64,000 bases of DNA from Microthyrium microscopicum (GCA_010405405.1 MU004234.1:1383563-1447562), one strand, 5' to 3'. Shown: positions 53,336-64,000, counted from the first letter of the stretch. Notes: a model not told the origin generated them from the sequence alone. Numbers and translations: made by a program.

Positions 53336-54854
53336 ATGGAGAGCCATCCCCTCAAAGATTCTAGTGGACGCTCCCCACCATCTTATGGTACTGTCAACGA
53401 AACGCCTCGTGGAGTACCTAGACGCCGCAAGCGCCGAATTATCTTGGGGACAATAATAATATGTTGTATTCTGCTCTGGATACTGGCCAACATGAAAACT
53501 TGGTTCGGCGCCGACAAATCACGACCCGATAAATCCAAAGGCGATGAAGAGCCTCCACATTCACAATGCAGTTTCTGTTTGATAAAAGTGCCAAAGAATC
53601 GAACTGAAATGCCAGCGGTGGGATTTGACTTGACGGAATCTTATGGGTGAGTCAAATCTTGTGCGGGTTTTATTCATAGGCTCATGACGCCAATAACTTC
53701 ATTCCATAACTCTAGCACGTCAAACTGAACGTTTTCAGAACCGCGACCATTCTGCACAATGGCGAAACAATCCACATTGGCCCTATTTACGGCGACAACA
53801 GTTACCTTTCAGCCATAGACCACTTTTCCAGAAACTCTTCGAAGCATATGGCGTAGGTGCATTCCATGTACAGCGAATGATTACTGACATCTACAGCCCG
53901 CCCTACAACTGGTACTTTGATGCCCCTGGAGGACCCTTCGCCGGGGCCTACGACATGCCACGAGTGGCATGGCGCCGTATTCGCAAGAAAGTCGGCCTGG
54001 CTGCATCTCCCCAAGTTGGCGCTCTCGCAACTGTCCTCAAAGACCTCCGCACCACAGCTTCCGCAGCATTGACTAAGCACGGCTTACCATCCATAATCGA
54101 AGCCGCGGTAGTCAGCTCAATTGATCTCGTTGCGCTCTACGACGAGGATATCTACGATGCAGCCGAGCACGCTGGGCTATCGGCCGAGAACCTCCCTGGT
54201 GTAGAAGTGTGGTACTTGGACTTCCCTGACACGTTGCTGACCGACATGCGATATAAGCGACAGCCAAAGCACCAAGATGCGGCACAGATAGGCTTCAAAG
54301 TTGGTGTATGTGATGATTATTTGTCGACAGCGGGGTGTAACCAGCAGCGGGCGGAGGCGGGCAAGACGACTCGAAACTTCTTGACAGTACACGTCACGCG
54401 GCAGGGACTGGCCTTGGAGTCAGCGTTGAGACACAGTGTAGACTGGACAGATGTATTATATTATCAACAGCACGAAAGCTACTTTGAAGCTAGCTTAGGC
54501 GTGGCAAGCCTCATGGCAGCAAAGAACGACATGTCAAGAAAGACGGCATATTGGAACGACGTTGAGAAATTTGTTGGTGGGTATGCCAACAGATTTTCTT
54601 TCATCAACCTAACAGATGTGCTTATGATTGGAGAGAGTGCAGAATTCCCAGACTTCAAGGAGCATGTGGTGCAGACGATCATGGCATTGGGGCTGAGTAC
54701 ACAAACCAGCGAGCCAGCGGTGCATTTGCAAAAGAATGGGCAGAGTCTGTTTACTGCGTCCAAAGGAGCAGCAGAGATGGCTCGAAGAGTGTTAGATGCT
54801 CCTTATGGATGCGCATGGCCCGACAACGAACGGCCACCACATTGCCGTCGATAG
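53336..54854 (+). pseudogene. Type II membrane protein with a one-base frameshift
   Basis: Exon 1 (53336-53649) has a basic tail and one membrane span, RIILGTIIICCILLWILAN, then a Cys pair in SQCSFCLIKVP. After an intron of about 92 bp, exon 2 reads TATILHNGETIHIGPIYGDN and SYLSAIDHF; at 53820-53825 the frame changes and continues QKLFEAYGVGAFHVQRMITD to the end at 54854. The switch lies in TTTT; one more T would keep one frame of roughly 475 codons. The long C-terminal part is well ordered (DIYSPPYNWYFDAPGGPFAG, AAVVSSIDLVALYDEDIYDA, INLTDVLMIGESAEFPDF). The last resembles the end of fungal actin/Hsp70-fold ATPases, but this is uncertain. An assembly error is as likely as a real defect. Confidence 0.55.
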
Positions 54855-55297
54855 AATCAAGTGAGGTTTCAATGTTGAATATCTTGATAGAGGATTGAAC
54901 GTTCCTTCCTTGCTTGCCTCGTGGCATCTCATCGTACCTTCTAATCGTGGTATGACCACATGGGCAGTTGCCATGTGGGCTCCTCACTTGGTGAGACACC
55001 TGCCGTTCTTACCACTCTCGACTGAGACCCAAACCATTGCTCCTTCCCATTGAATAGTTGCTGAGGCAAGAAGGCTGGCGAAGCAACAGCATAAAGTCCC
55101 CACAAGCCCACCTCAGTTTTTTAACTTCTCTTCTTCAACTTCTTCTCACCCCATCACGAAAGAATTCTTGCCAACCAAAGCCGTTTTCTTCGCGTTTTTA
55201 CTGCCTCGACAAGTCATTGCGACCTCTGTCGTTATATCACCAACACCCACACCATCTTCCTTTTCTTCCCTCCTCCCCTTCCTCCACCACGGTCAAG
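54855..55297. other. Intergenic, promoter-like
   Basis: This includes a CT-rich stretch (55110-55290) directly before the next start codon, typical of strong fungal promoters or 5' UTRs. The frame of the next gene is open upstream to 55058 but without ATG. Confidence 0.5.
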
Positions 55298-56368
55298 ATG
55301 ACCAGAATCGAAATCGTCGACCAGCTCGTCGACCAATTTGTCGACCTTGTCGACAACGTGTCCTCAGCACTGGACACCTACGGCTACTTCTTCATTTGGC
55401 TCTTCCAAGTGCTGCAAATGATGGTCGCCGTATCGATTGAGGATCCCCTCATGAAATACGGCTGGATAGCGCTATCCCCACTGATCTCCTTGTCCCTCGT
55501 CGCACTTGTTAGCGTAACCCAGAAGGGCTACCGCACCTGCCGCCTAAACGGAGCGTTCTTGCGAAAGATTGCCGAGTTGGAAAGCAAAGTCGCGGCCCTG
55601 ATGGAGCAAGTTGCGGCAAAGGATGAGTTGACTGAGCGTTCTCAAAAGACCATCGCGCGGTACGAAGAAGAGAATGACCAACTGCGCGACTTGTACGTGG
55701 ATTTCGAAAAGCAGCACCGCAACCTCTTCCCATACCAAACCTCTGGCCACTTCTTGAGCCAGCGTGCTGGGGATAGAGCCATTTATTTGGCAAGGGCCGA
55801 GTATGCGGAAGGGCAGTTGCGGTTGGCTGCTATCTACGACGAGGAGCAGCAGGCCGAGATTGCGGGCCTGTCGCATCGGATCAAAGAGCTTGAGACGACT
55901 CACCAAGTCAAGCTCAATGAGATCGAGGCAAGTCACACTGCCTCACTCAAAGAGCTTGACGTCTCGCTCGGAGAGAAGATTGTGGCAGTTAAAGCCAAGC
56001 ATGAGGCGGAAGTAGTAGCCCGCGTCGACAAGGAGGCGAAGGAGCTGGCGGAAAAGATGGTGTCCAACCAGGTGCGCTGGCATATCTACCAGGCCGAGCG
56101 GCGGGAGCAGAGGATCGTAAGAGCCTGGAAAGCCAAGGTCGAAACTCTCCTCGCGGGTCGAGATTCCCTTGGTAAGCAATCGGAAACCATTGCTCTGGAC
56201 TCTGCTGTCGCTGCTGCTGCCAAAGCGGTAGCTTGCTACCGTAAGGCCAGGGCCATGTGCACCGCGTTGGGCACCGATAACGACAAGTTGAGGCACCAAG
56301 TTGAAGAATTGAAGGATGAACTCGCTGCGTGCGAGCAGATCGCCTATGACCTTGAGAATGGGCTTTGA
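55298..56368 (+). CDS. Membrane-anchored coiled-coil protein, 356 residues
   Basis: One exon from an ATG in good context (AAGATGA). Residues 1-30 are an amphipathic repeat of DQLVDQFVDLVDN; residues 30-75 hold two hydrophobic spans (YFFIWLFQVLQMMVAV and IALSPLISLSLVALVSV). The remainder is a long coiled coil with heptads: LESKVAALMEQVAAKDEL, EEENDQLRDLYVDFEKQ, IAGLSHRIKELETTHQVKL. The end, HQVEELKDELAACEQ, is also coiled coil. I do not recognise a family; the layout suggests a membrane-tethered scaffold or tether, which is inference. No frame defects. Confidence 0.75.
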   Translation: MTRIEIVDQLVDQFVDLVDNVSSALDTYGYFFIWLFQVLQMMVAVSIEDPLMKYGWIALSPLISLSLVALVSVTQKGYRTCRLNGAFLRKIAELESKVAALMEQVAAKDELTERSQKTIARYEEENDQLRDLYVDFEKQHRNLFPYQTSGHFLSQRAGDRAIYLARAEYAEGQLRLAAIYDEEQQAEIAGLSHRIKELETTHQVKLNEIEASHTASLKELDVSLGEKIVAVKAKHEAEVVARVDKEAKELAEKMVSNQVRWHIYQAERREQRIVRAWKAKVETLLAGRDSLGKQSETIALDSAVAAAAKAVACYRKARAMCTALGTDNDKLRHQVEELKDELAACEQIAYDLENGL

Positions 56369-56400
56369 GCTCACCTTCTTTCTTCTTCTTCTGTCCTCGC

Positions 56401-56894
56401 CATGATCGACTTCATTCCGCCAACGGTCTTGTCATCGACCGAGTTTCTCCAACTTAATCAAAATGGAGGGGTGGGTGGGCGAGCTGTTTCCACGAGATTC
56501 AGCCNNNNNNNNNNNNNNNNNNNNNNNNNNNNNNNNNNNNNNNNNNNNNNNNNNNNNNNNNNNNNNNNNNNNNNNNNNNNNNNNNNNNNNNNNNNNNNNN
56601 NNNNNNNNNNNNNNNNNNNNNNNNNNNNNNNNNNNNNNNNNNNNNNNNNNNNNNNNNNNNNNNNNNNNNNNNNNNNNNNNNNNNNNNNNNNNNNNNNNNN
56701 NNNNNNNNNNNNNNNNNNNNNNNNNNNNNNNNNNNNNNNNNNNNNNNNNNNNNNNNNNNNNNNNNNNNNNNNNNNNNNNNNNNNNNNNNTCATCACCTTC
56801 TTCAATCCGACATTGGTCTTGCCATCGACCGAGTTTCTCCAACTTAATCAAAATGGAGGGGTGGGTGGGCGAGCTGTTTCCACGCGATTCAGCT
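56401..56894. repeat. Direct repeat of about 390-bp period, with gap inside
   Basis: The block 56401-56504 (including GAGTTTCTCCAACTTAATCA) is repeated at 56791-56894 with few differences, exactly 390 bp apart. The 285-base N run lies between them. This is what an assembler produces when it cannot count tandem copies. Confidence 0.85.
56505..56789. other. Assembly gap, 285 N
   Basis: Unknown bases. The true length may differ, since it sits inside a repeat. Confidence 1.
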
Positions 56895-57485
56895 CGGGCT
56901 ATCCTTCTTTTATCGCCATCAGCACCGTCAACCATCAAACGCGCTTTTCTCCATCGAATGCTCTTTCAGTTCGAGTGCTTTGTCTGCGATCCGTTCTTTT
57001 TTCCATCATGGCTTGTTACGCGGCCTTTGGACGTATTGAACTTTGGACGTTTGCAGTTGAGTTCAGGCCTCATCGACTCTCGAGATCGTACTTCGCGTCA
57101 TTTGAAGTACTTGATCTCGGGTCGATGCAGGTTCTGGAGCTCGTGCATCCATTTTGGTATCAACTCTTTTCTTTCGGTGTGATGAAGTTGGCATAAATTG
57201 CATGAGGTTGGATCAGTGGCGGCTAGCGGCAGCTCCCCTTCGGACCGGTCAAGCGACACCGGGATTTTTCACCAAGATTTGACCTCACACCCAACCAATT
57301 TTCAGCCTTGTCTATCACTGCAGATATTTTGTGTGGCAAGCTTCAATCATGACGAGTGATTGGATTCCGACTCCGGCATTGGACGAGTATTTTTCGACCA
57401 TGCTTTCCGTACTAGTACTCGAGATATCCAATTCAAAATCCATTCCTGCACTTGACCGCTCTCATCGATTCTCTGGCACTCTCAA
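56895..57485. other. Intergenic, no firm gene
   Basis: Two overlapping frames of 60-110 codons here (one beginning MACYAAFGRIELW) have no support. The rest is the upstream region of the MFS gene. Confidence 0.45.
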
Positions 57486-59439
57486 ATGTCTTCAAGGTTT
57501 CCTCGGCATGGCCGAACAGACTCTGTGCCTTATTCGATATCCTCGGAAACAGCTGTGGGCTCAGAAGGAAGATCATCCATTTCCTCTGACACCGTAAATG
57601 GCGACTTTACTCAATCTCCAATTGACAATACTCGACATTCGCGAGATGGCACATCCAATGAGCTGGACAGACTTCAGCAAATTCCGCTCACGTCGCAAGA
57701 ACCAACTGTCGATTCTCTCATTCAGACAGAAGCACAACAACTGAAGAAGAAGCGAGAAGTAGCATCATGGAGCGACCTTCCTCGAAAGGGTCAATTGGCA
57801 CTCCTCACCATTTCCCGATTATCCGAACCTTTAACACAAACATCACTTCAATCCTACATGTTCTACCAGCTCAAATCATTCGATCCAGCACTGTCGGATT
57901 CTCAGGTTTCAGCTCAAGCGGGTATGATGCAAGCCGCCTTTACCGCAGCACAATTCCTCACTGCAATATTATGGGGCCGAGCAGCAGACAATGAAAGGAT
58001 TGGTCGCAAAACCGTCCTGATGATCGGTCTCATTGGGACAATGATTTCTGCTCTGGGCTTTGGCTTTTCCAAGAGTTTTCTCATGGCCATGTTCTTTAGA
58101 AGTCTTGGTGGAGCTCTCAATGGCAATGTTGGTGTGATGAGAACAATGATATCGGAAATCATCAAAGAGAAAAAGTTTCAATCCCGCGCTTTCATGGTAC
58201 TACCAATGACATTCAACATTGGAGTCATCATCGGTCCAATATTGGGTAAGTTACAAAGCTTCTGCATATCCAGGCTCATTCTAACGTTATCGAGGTGGTC
58301 TTTTATCTGATCCTGTGGGACAATATCCATGGCTCTTTGGTCCCAACACCTTCATCGGAGGCAAAACCGGAGTTGGCTGGATGATAACATACCCATATGC
58401 ACTCCCCAATGTCGCCAGCGCTGTCTTCCTCACCATCTCCACAACTGCAGTCTTTCTCGGCTTAGAAGAAACCCACGAAATGCTCAGGCACAAACCCAAC
58501 CGCGGCCGCCAAGTAGGTCTATGGCTACTGCGCAATGTCTTCCGTCGCACCGACCGCTCAACCTACTCCGCGCTTCCCACATCGGACAATCCTGATGACC
58601 CCAATGCTGTTGACACCAAGTCAAAACCGAAAGCCGGTCCACCAAAACCGCGCCGCAAACTGCCAATTAGCCGCATTTGGACGCGCAACGTAGTAATCAC
58701 ACTTGCCGCCCATGGCATCATGGCCATGCATGTCGGCACCTTCAACAACGTCTGGTTTCTCTTCCTCTCCACACCCCGTTTCAACCCAGCGGCACCATAT
58801 CCACCAGGCGCGACCAACACCTTGCCATTCAAGTTCACTGGCGGTCTCGCCATGCCGCCTGCGCGTATCGGTCTCGCGCTTTCCATTCTTGGGACCATCG
58901 GCATATTCACACAACTCTTTCTCTATCCACGAATCTCCGCCCGTCTGGGAACCCATCGCAGCTACCAACTTTTCCTAGCACTCTTTCCAATTGCGTACCT
59001 CCTAGCGCCATACATAACACTCCTCCCATCAACATCCGCACCACCAAAAGAAGCAAGCGGACCAGCGGTTTGGGCAGGCATAGCGGTGGTATTGGCCATT
59101 CAAGTTATGGCGAGGACATTTGCGTTACCTGGCATGACCATATTGGTCAACAATTCGTGTCCACATCCTACCGTTCTCGGCACGCTACATGGCATCGCGC
59201 AAAGCATATCCTCCGGAATGCGGTCAATTGGCCCAGCGCTCATGGGATGGACGTATGGGCGAGGCTTAGAGATGGGCGTCGTCGGACTCGCCTTTTGGGG
59301 GTTGTGCAGTATTGCATGTGTGGGATATGTGGCGGGCTCGTTTGTGAGGGAGGGCAGTGGACATGAGATCATCCTTGAGGAGGAAGAGGATGAGGCGATT
59401 GAGATGACCAGTGGGACGAGCAAGGATGCGGAAAAGTAG
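57486..59439 (+). CDS. MFS transporter, DHA1-like, 634 residues
   Basis: Two exons (57486-58245 and 58295-59439, intron 49 bp). A Ser/Thr-rich cytosolic tail of about 95 residues precedes the first span. The MFS signature between spans 2 and 3 is LWGRAADNERIGRKTVLMIG; the following spans are clear (GTMISALGFGFSKSFLMAMF, FNIGVIIGPILGGLLSDPVG across the splice). The central loop is long and basic (KSKPKAGPPKPRRKLP), and six further spans follow, including LALSILGTIGIFTQLFLYP and FALPGMTILVNN. The tail ends in Glu-rich sequence. The pattern is that of the YCR023C-like group of fungal multidrug-type transporters. The substrate is unknown. Confidence 0.9.
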
Positions 59440-59789
59440 GAGGTGTGGATATCAAGGATATCAAGAGCTGATGTCCTGTGGGATGATAAAGTTTTAATGA
59501 TCATGATAATATCTTATATTCATTTGATGCGTGTGTGTGTGGTCTAATCTATTGACGGTAGTGATATGCTATATTCCTCCAATTCCTGGCGTTCGCCTTT
59601 CGTAAATTCATATCGACAGTCGCCCACTCTATCCCAACGAGGATTTGGTGTACAAACAATGCTCGAACTCCAAACTATGCATTCATATATAAATCCCTTA
59701 TTCAAACAATCTCTCTGGTGCCTGGTCCCAGTAGGTGTTGGTAGCCAAGGCATTTGATCTCTCTCTTCCTCGTGAAATCCTGTAAAGGA
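59440..59789. other. Intergenic, no gene seen
   Basis: The 3' flanks of the convergent MFS and microprotein genes. A short GTGTGTGTGT run is at about 59530. Confidence 0.5.
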
Positions 59790-59948
59790 CTATACATTCG
59801 TGCTGGTGTCGCTACCAATGGTTGTGGTTCCGCCGCCTGTGCGGGCGAGCCTCATTCGTTGCCGTAGCATGAAGATCACATAGCCGACGATGATTATGGC
59901 AACGATGAGGAGGAGAACGATGAGAAAGATGACGAGATTCTCCTTCAT
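59790..59948 (-). CDS. Single-span membrane microprotein, 52 residues
   Basis: A short frame from ATG 59948 to TAG at 59790. The product is MKENLVIFLIVLLLIVAIII followed by VGYVIFMLRQRMRLARTGGG and a Thr/Ser-rich tail. It has one long hydrophobic span and then a basic cytosolic patch (RQRMRLAR), so the N-terminus would face out by the positive-inside rule. No stop or splice is needed. Small proteins of this layout are often regulators of membrane complexes, but no homologue is recalled, and nearly all its residues are hydrophobic or basic as expected for a real one. Confidence 0.6.
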   Translation of the reverse strand: MKENLVIFLIVLLLIVAIIIVGYVIFMLRQRMRLARTGGGTTTIGSDTSTNV

Positions 59949-60806
59949 GTTGGCGGTGGTGTATGATAGAGCTGATTGAGGTGTCTGGTGGAGGATTGTA
60001 GGAGACAGGTAAATCTGTGAGTAGGTAGGAGGACTCGAGTGGTTTGGAGACTATATCGTGGAGGAGTTGTGGTGTTGCCGACGTCTGGAGGGAGGAAATG
60101 GGATGGAATAAGTATGGAGATCTAAAAATGAGCATTAGTTTCGGCCAAGTATGACAGTGGAAGGGGAAATCATACAAGTGATAATTATCACACCAAATAT
60201 CGATAGCCGCAATTGTCCAGATGTGTGTATCAATGATTATCCAAATGTATGGTTACTGTAAACAATGGATAGTACAGGAGAGATTTGGTGTGAGATATAG
60301 ACGGGAATTATGGATGGTAGTAGTACAATTGGGGAAAGTTTGTGATATGCAAGAATGTTCTAGCTCCAGGTACAGCCGTGACTGGTGTTTTATCGGACAA
60401 AATGGCAGTGGTTGGCACTTCCCTCTGGAAAGGTTGGTTTGTTCAGCCTTTTCGTTAGGCTTGGCTGGGCAACGCCATGGAAACGGCCCCGCCATCTGTA
60501 AAATCCTTAGCGGCGAGCTAAAACTGGCTGGCAGCTGCAACTTGCAAGGCGGGAAGGTGGTCCGAGTGCTCAGGCATCACGTGCTTTAGCGTCACTAGCG
60601 CGTTTGACTATCGCGTCTTTCGCGTCTCCTAACCTCACTTCGTCTGATCTGGAATTTGTCCTTCAAGTCTGTTCACTTCCTGAAAAGTCGCTCAGATATC
60701 TGATCATTCACCAATTTGCCCTGAAGGCGATCGATGCCTACGGAACATTCAAAACCCACAAAATTAAATTCAACTACCGCTCTCTCTTCGCACACACCTA
60801 TTCAAT
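59949..60806. other. Intergenic, no gene seen
   Basis: The upstream region shared by the microprotein and the Nse2 gene. A minus-strand frame at 60253-60540 has no support. Confidence 0.5.
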
Positions 60807-61985
60807 ATGCCACCAGGTAGACCTTCGGGAGCCTCAAGAGGTAGACCCTCAGGAGCCCAGGCGATGTCCAATTCAACTCCTGCTCCGTACCAGCCGTTGG
60901 CGTTCCCTCTATCGTCACAAGGCAAGACGTCTCTCATGCAGATGAGCCAGCGGAGCAAACTACAAGATGTCGACAAACTCCTAAACGATGCGATTAAAAC
61001 TTTGACAGAATGCGGCAAGGACCTTGTCGAGATCCGCGCAACCCGAACAGCAGAAGATGAGGATGATGAATTCGACGAGTCGGCCAAGGAAGCTACAAAA
61101 AGCATTGAGCAGCATGTTCGAGCACTTATCGATGGAAGACAGGACATTCTAAATATGCAATACGCGCTTGTACAAGCACAAAGAGGAAGCGTTCAGCAAC
61201 TTAGGAACCAGACCCAAACTCAGCGCTTAAGGGCAGGACAAGACGAAGACGAGGAAATGATGGGTACAGATGTCACGGTAGCGGGAGCATCTCAAAACGC
61301 ACAAGTTACTGGGCCATCTCGCATATTCCAAGACTCCGTAGACGACAAGCAAGACCAATACGACAAGCTATCACTCGGCCTCCGCTACTCAGAGCATCCA
61401 GACTACGTCGGCTTCAAACAAGAACTCTGGGACGCCCAACACGCCGCCACAGACGACGCCAACCCGCCCCTCCCACACAGAACCACCTGGTTCACAGATC
61501 GTGGCTCCCCCGATTTGCACTCTGACAACGAAGGGGACGAAGATGAAATACAAGTCACCAGCGGAAAACTGAGCACCGTGTGTCCATTATCCCGTGGCGA
61601 GCTCGTCAAACCTGTGCGAAGTCACGACTGTGTGCACGTCTTCGAGAAGGCTGCAATTGAGGAATACATCAGACAAAACGCTGGCAGTGTCCAATGTCCG
61701 ATTCCAGGTTGCCATACGATGCTTGTAGTTGATCAGTTGTTTGAGGACGAGGCTTTGACGAAGAAGATTAGAAGGATTCAGGAGGGTAGACAAAAGAGTG
61801 GTGCTGAGGAGGAGGACACGCAGATGGAGATGGATGGCGATAGGAACAGGGACTTTGATGATATTGAAGATGATGAGCAGGAGGATGAGGAGGGCGAGGA
61901 AGATGATGAAGAGGAAGAGGAAGAAGAGGAGGATGAAGTTGAGGAGCCTGTGCGTCGCGGGAGCACGAGAATGAGAAATAGATAG
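60807..61985 (+). CDS. Nse2/Mms21-type SUMO E3 ligase
   Basis: A single exon of 392 residues. The N-terminal half is helical (KLQDVDKLLNDAIKTLTEC, TKSIEQHVRALIDGRQDIL), the part that in the family docks on the Smc5 coiled coil. The SP-RING is at about residues 255-315: TVCPLSRGELVKPVRSHDC, VHVFEKAAIEEYIRQN, VQCPIPGC, giving the Cys-Cys-His-Cys ligands of zf-Nse. The tail is highly acidic with about 15 Glu in a row and then RRGSTRMRNR. It attaches SUMO within the Smc5/6 complex in DNA repair. The symbol is left empty because the fungal name varies. Confidence 0.9.
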   Translation: MPPGRPSGASRGRPSGAQAMSNSTPAPYQPLAFPLSSQGKTSLMQMSQRSKLQDVDKLLNDAIKTLTECGKDLVEIRATRTAEDEDDEFDESAKEATKSIEQHVRALIDGRQDILNMQYALVQAQRGSVQQLRNQTQTQRLRAGQDEDEEMMGTDVTVAGASQNAQVTGPSRIFQDSVDDKQDQYDKLSLGLRYSEHPDYVGFKQELWDAQHAATDDANPPLPHRTTWFTDRGSPDLHSDNEGDEDEIQVTSGKLSTVCPLSRGELVKPVRSHDCVHVFEKAAIEEYIRQNAGSVQCPIPGCHTMLVVDQLFEDEALTKKIRRIQEGRQKSGAEEEDTQMEMDGDRNRDFDDIEDDEQEDEEGEEDDEEEEEEEEDEVEEPVRRGSTRMRNR

Positions 61986-62063
61986 ATTTAACTTCTTCAT
62001 GACCCCATATTTCCATCTCTCTACACCTCTTTCTACCACTCGAACACAAATTTCAAAACCACG

Positions 62064-62367
62064 ATGGCCGAACAAATCTTCGATAGTCCCATCCCTTCTC
62101 GTCCCTCCATCAAGCTTCCTACCATGATTCTCAATCATCCATTTGCCTTGGCTTTGCTCTTTGAGTTGTTGTTTGAGCACTTCCTGATCCCCTCCGTCGA
62201 CAAATACGTCAACAGCTACGTCAACAACCTCATTCTCACACGCCTCGTGATGATGATTTTCTTCTTCTGCCGCGCCTGGGTCTATATGCATGTCAAGTAA
62301 GTTTATTTCTTATGCCATCAAATAGCTCTGGCTAACTAGTACTAGGCACGAGGCAACCTGCACATGA
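62064..62367 (+). CDS. Small membrane protein, 84 residues
   Basis: Exon 1 is 62064-62296 and exon 2 is 62346-62367, with an intron of 49 bp (GTAAGT donor, CTAG acceptor). Without splicing the frame ends at 62300 just after the same residues, so both forms are near-identical; the spliced one adds HEATCT after MHVK. Two hydrophobic segments are present, ILNHPFALALLFELLFEHFL and LTRLVMMIFFFCRAWVYM, around VDKYVNSYVNNLI. I do not recognise a family. Its start is 78 bp after the Nse2 stop. Confidence 0.55.
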
Positions 62368-64000
62368 AGACGAGACTTTCAAACATTGGGCTGTCCGAAG
62401 TAAGAGGTAACCGCATTTACTCGAGAGGCCTTCGAGACATTGATTGCCGATGGGCCACTGCATCTTCGTGGCTTCTGCTCAAATTCAAATCTGATGAATC
62501 GCGATGCCATATACATCGAGGATGGTCAAATACTCTCAAACCTGTTTGCGGGTAATGTAGGTAGTTCACCAGAAGCCGTTCCGTCACTGAACCAATTTTT
62601 CCAGACAAGCTCTCACCTTATACTGCTCCGCGAATGCCGACCGTGTTATAAAAGACTAGGCGGCTCGCATCGCCCTTGATGGCTGACATGGTATATCTTG
62701 GGATCTTACGAGCATGCGCAAAACAGCCAGAGCTCCCTATATTCTCCACTTGGCGCTGTATGATTATGGCGTCTGATATCTCATCTTCGTCATGGTGGCG
62801 GAGCATGGGAAGGATGAGATTATCTTGAAACTCTTTGCACTGCTGGTCCCGGCTGGACAAGTTAACAATGAGATAATTGAGACGATCAGGATACTCCAGC
62901 CGGTCTTTGCCATAACCGGCTTTGTGGAGATATGGAGAGATGATAGTCGTTCAACAGCGAGTAGGAACGAAAAGCTCTTGATGAGGCTCATTGTCAAGGG
63001 CAGGCGGATTTGTTGTATTGAACCTTTCGACATACTGGCTAACCACTCGTCGCATTCAAGGTCCATGCTTTCCACCAATTTCCCAAGTCATTGCAGGTCT
63101 TGAAAGTCTCAGGTGACGGAAGTCGTGCTCCCGTTGACCAAACGGGCAAAAGAACTTTTAGCTCGAGAGCATTTATGTTACAAAGTCAAACTGAGAAACT
63201 CCGTTCTTTCTCAAAAAATGTGGCTATGCCTCTACTAGACTACTGTCCGATGGTACTCCAGGCTCTGCTCATGATGAGGACAAACGAAAGGCTTTTCTCC
63301 GCAAAGATATTGCCCAACATATGGAATTTGATGGTACTTATTCTTGTGCCTTTACTGGTTAGTCATTCACAGCCACTTGTGCATTCATCAACCTCTACCT
63401 CCACTTCCTTCTGATTCCCTGCTTTCTTGAGGTGGCCAGATATTGCCCATCGCATCTAGTGGCGCCATCACACTCGATGGCTAATTTGCATCGTGGTTTC
63501 CGACGGCTCTTCTCAAACCAGCTCGATTTCCAAGGTTGTTCTATTTTTCGACCTTTGAATCGTTGATCTTGCAGACAATTGCTTTCAGTGCACTTTGTAA
63601 TTCCGGAAAGCTTCAAAGGTCTCCTAATTTCTCACCGTTTTGCTATCGTCTGAGATGTTGATATCGAGTCGAGTGGTTTCTATCGTGCTTGATAACTCGA
63701 GTAGACATTGTGGTATCGCTCACGGTCCACTTGCTCTTTCTAAATCTTCGTTTGCTCTTTCAACTTTCGCCATGCTGCTCGTTCCCTGTTGCTCCATTGC
63801 TCTTGCCACATAACACTCTGCTCCTTCCACACTACGCTCCGCTCCTCCCATACTGGATCACTGCTCTTTCCCTATCGTTCTCGCTCTGAATTTTCAAAAC
63901 AAACAAACTCGCGTGTTTAAATTCTCGCCACTTCCTTCAGTTTTGCACTCTTCTTCCTCCTCTCACACAAACTTCCATATTCAACGATCACTCAACAATT
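62368..64000. other. No firm gene; CT-rich right edge
   Basis: Several short frames at 62.6-63.6 kb lack support. From about 63700 the sequence is rich in CT with TCCTCC and GCTCC runs, as upstream of a fungal gene that would start beyond the window. Confidence 0.45.
63445..63481. repeat. CCATCG/CGATGGC hairpin, outside a gene
   Basis: GCCCATCG pairs with CGATGGC 22 bp later. The left arm and loop, CCATCGCATCTAGTG, match CCATCGCATCCAGTG at 20013 (inside an intron) at 14 of 15 bases. Confidence 0.7.

Noticed and set aside
56402-57196. Frames running through the N gap
   Set aside because: They are open only because N is not read as stop.
61778-61966. Ser-rich frame opposite the Nse2 acidic tail
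   Set aside because: It is the reverse strand of the GAG/GAA run, so a composition artefact.
1-64000. tRNA or rRNA genes
   Set aside because: I looked for cloverleaf-like arms with GGTTCRA boxes and rRNA motifs and saw none that I could support by eye; a covariance search would be decisive.

Overview
This window is nuclear DNA of a filamentous ascomycete (Pezizomycotina; possibly Leotiomycetes, but the sequence alone does not settle the class). The evidence is: many genes with one to four introns of 44-72 bp and GT..AG ends, fungal families (AA9 LPMO, GH5 exo-beta-1,3-glucanase, fungal-type SRR1-like, DPDIAGIGV membrane protein), and AT-rich stop-riddled transposon DNA of the kind left by repeat-induced point mutation (RIP). 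It contains one 285-base run of N.

Layout. 1-6.4 kb: an SRR1-like gene cut by the window edge, a GH27 alpha-galactosidase ending in RDEL, a GMPPA-type GDP-mannose pyrophosphorylase and a 2-oxoglutarate/Fe(II) oxygenase. 6.6-9.9 kb: two unrecognised genes that each splice well but carry one in-frame TAG. 10.2-17.7 kb: a transposon island of TA-flanked, mariner-type inverted-repeat elements, several nested or abutting, around a 3.7-kb RIP-degraded element that still shows a Tc1-type DD34E core. 17.0-22.8 kb: two more broken, unrecognised genes, one interrupted by a MITE, the other with unusually long introns that hold CCATCG/CGATGG hairpins.

23.9-47.1 kb is gene-rich and mostly intact: NTF2-like protein, an acidic unknown protein, a serine-less alpha/beta-hydrolase-like protein, a Q-rich protein, KTI12, two divergent mitoribosomal genes (uL4m and mL38), a membrane-anchored GH5 glucanase, an SDR, an amidase, a NAPE-PLD-like metallo-hydrolase and an extended SDR. 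47.2-64 kb holds an AA9 LPMO, a multi-pass membrane protein, a broken Cys-rich gene, a frameshifted type II membrane protein, a coiled-coil membrane protein, the assembly gap inside a roughly 390-bp repeat, an MFS transporter, a 52-residue membrane microprotein, an Nse2-type SUMO ligase and an 84-residue membrane protein.

Housekeeping genes are intact while almost all broken genes are accessory ones. The first four lie next to the transposon island. Every premature stop I judged in a single continuous reading frame is TAG or TAA, which is what a C-to-T change at CpA in CAG or CAA would give. RIP leakage is one explanation; ordinary pseudogene decay or assembly error are others. The carbohydrate-active genes (GH27, GH5, AA9) suggest a plant-associated or saprotrophic life, which is an inference.
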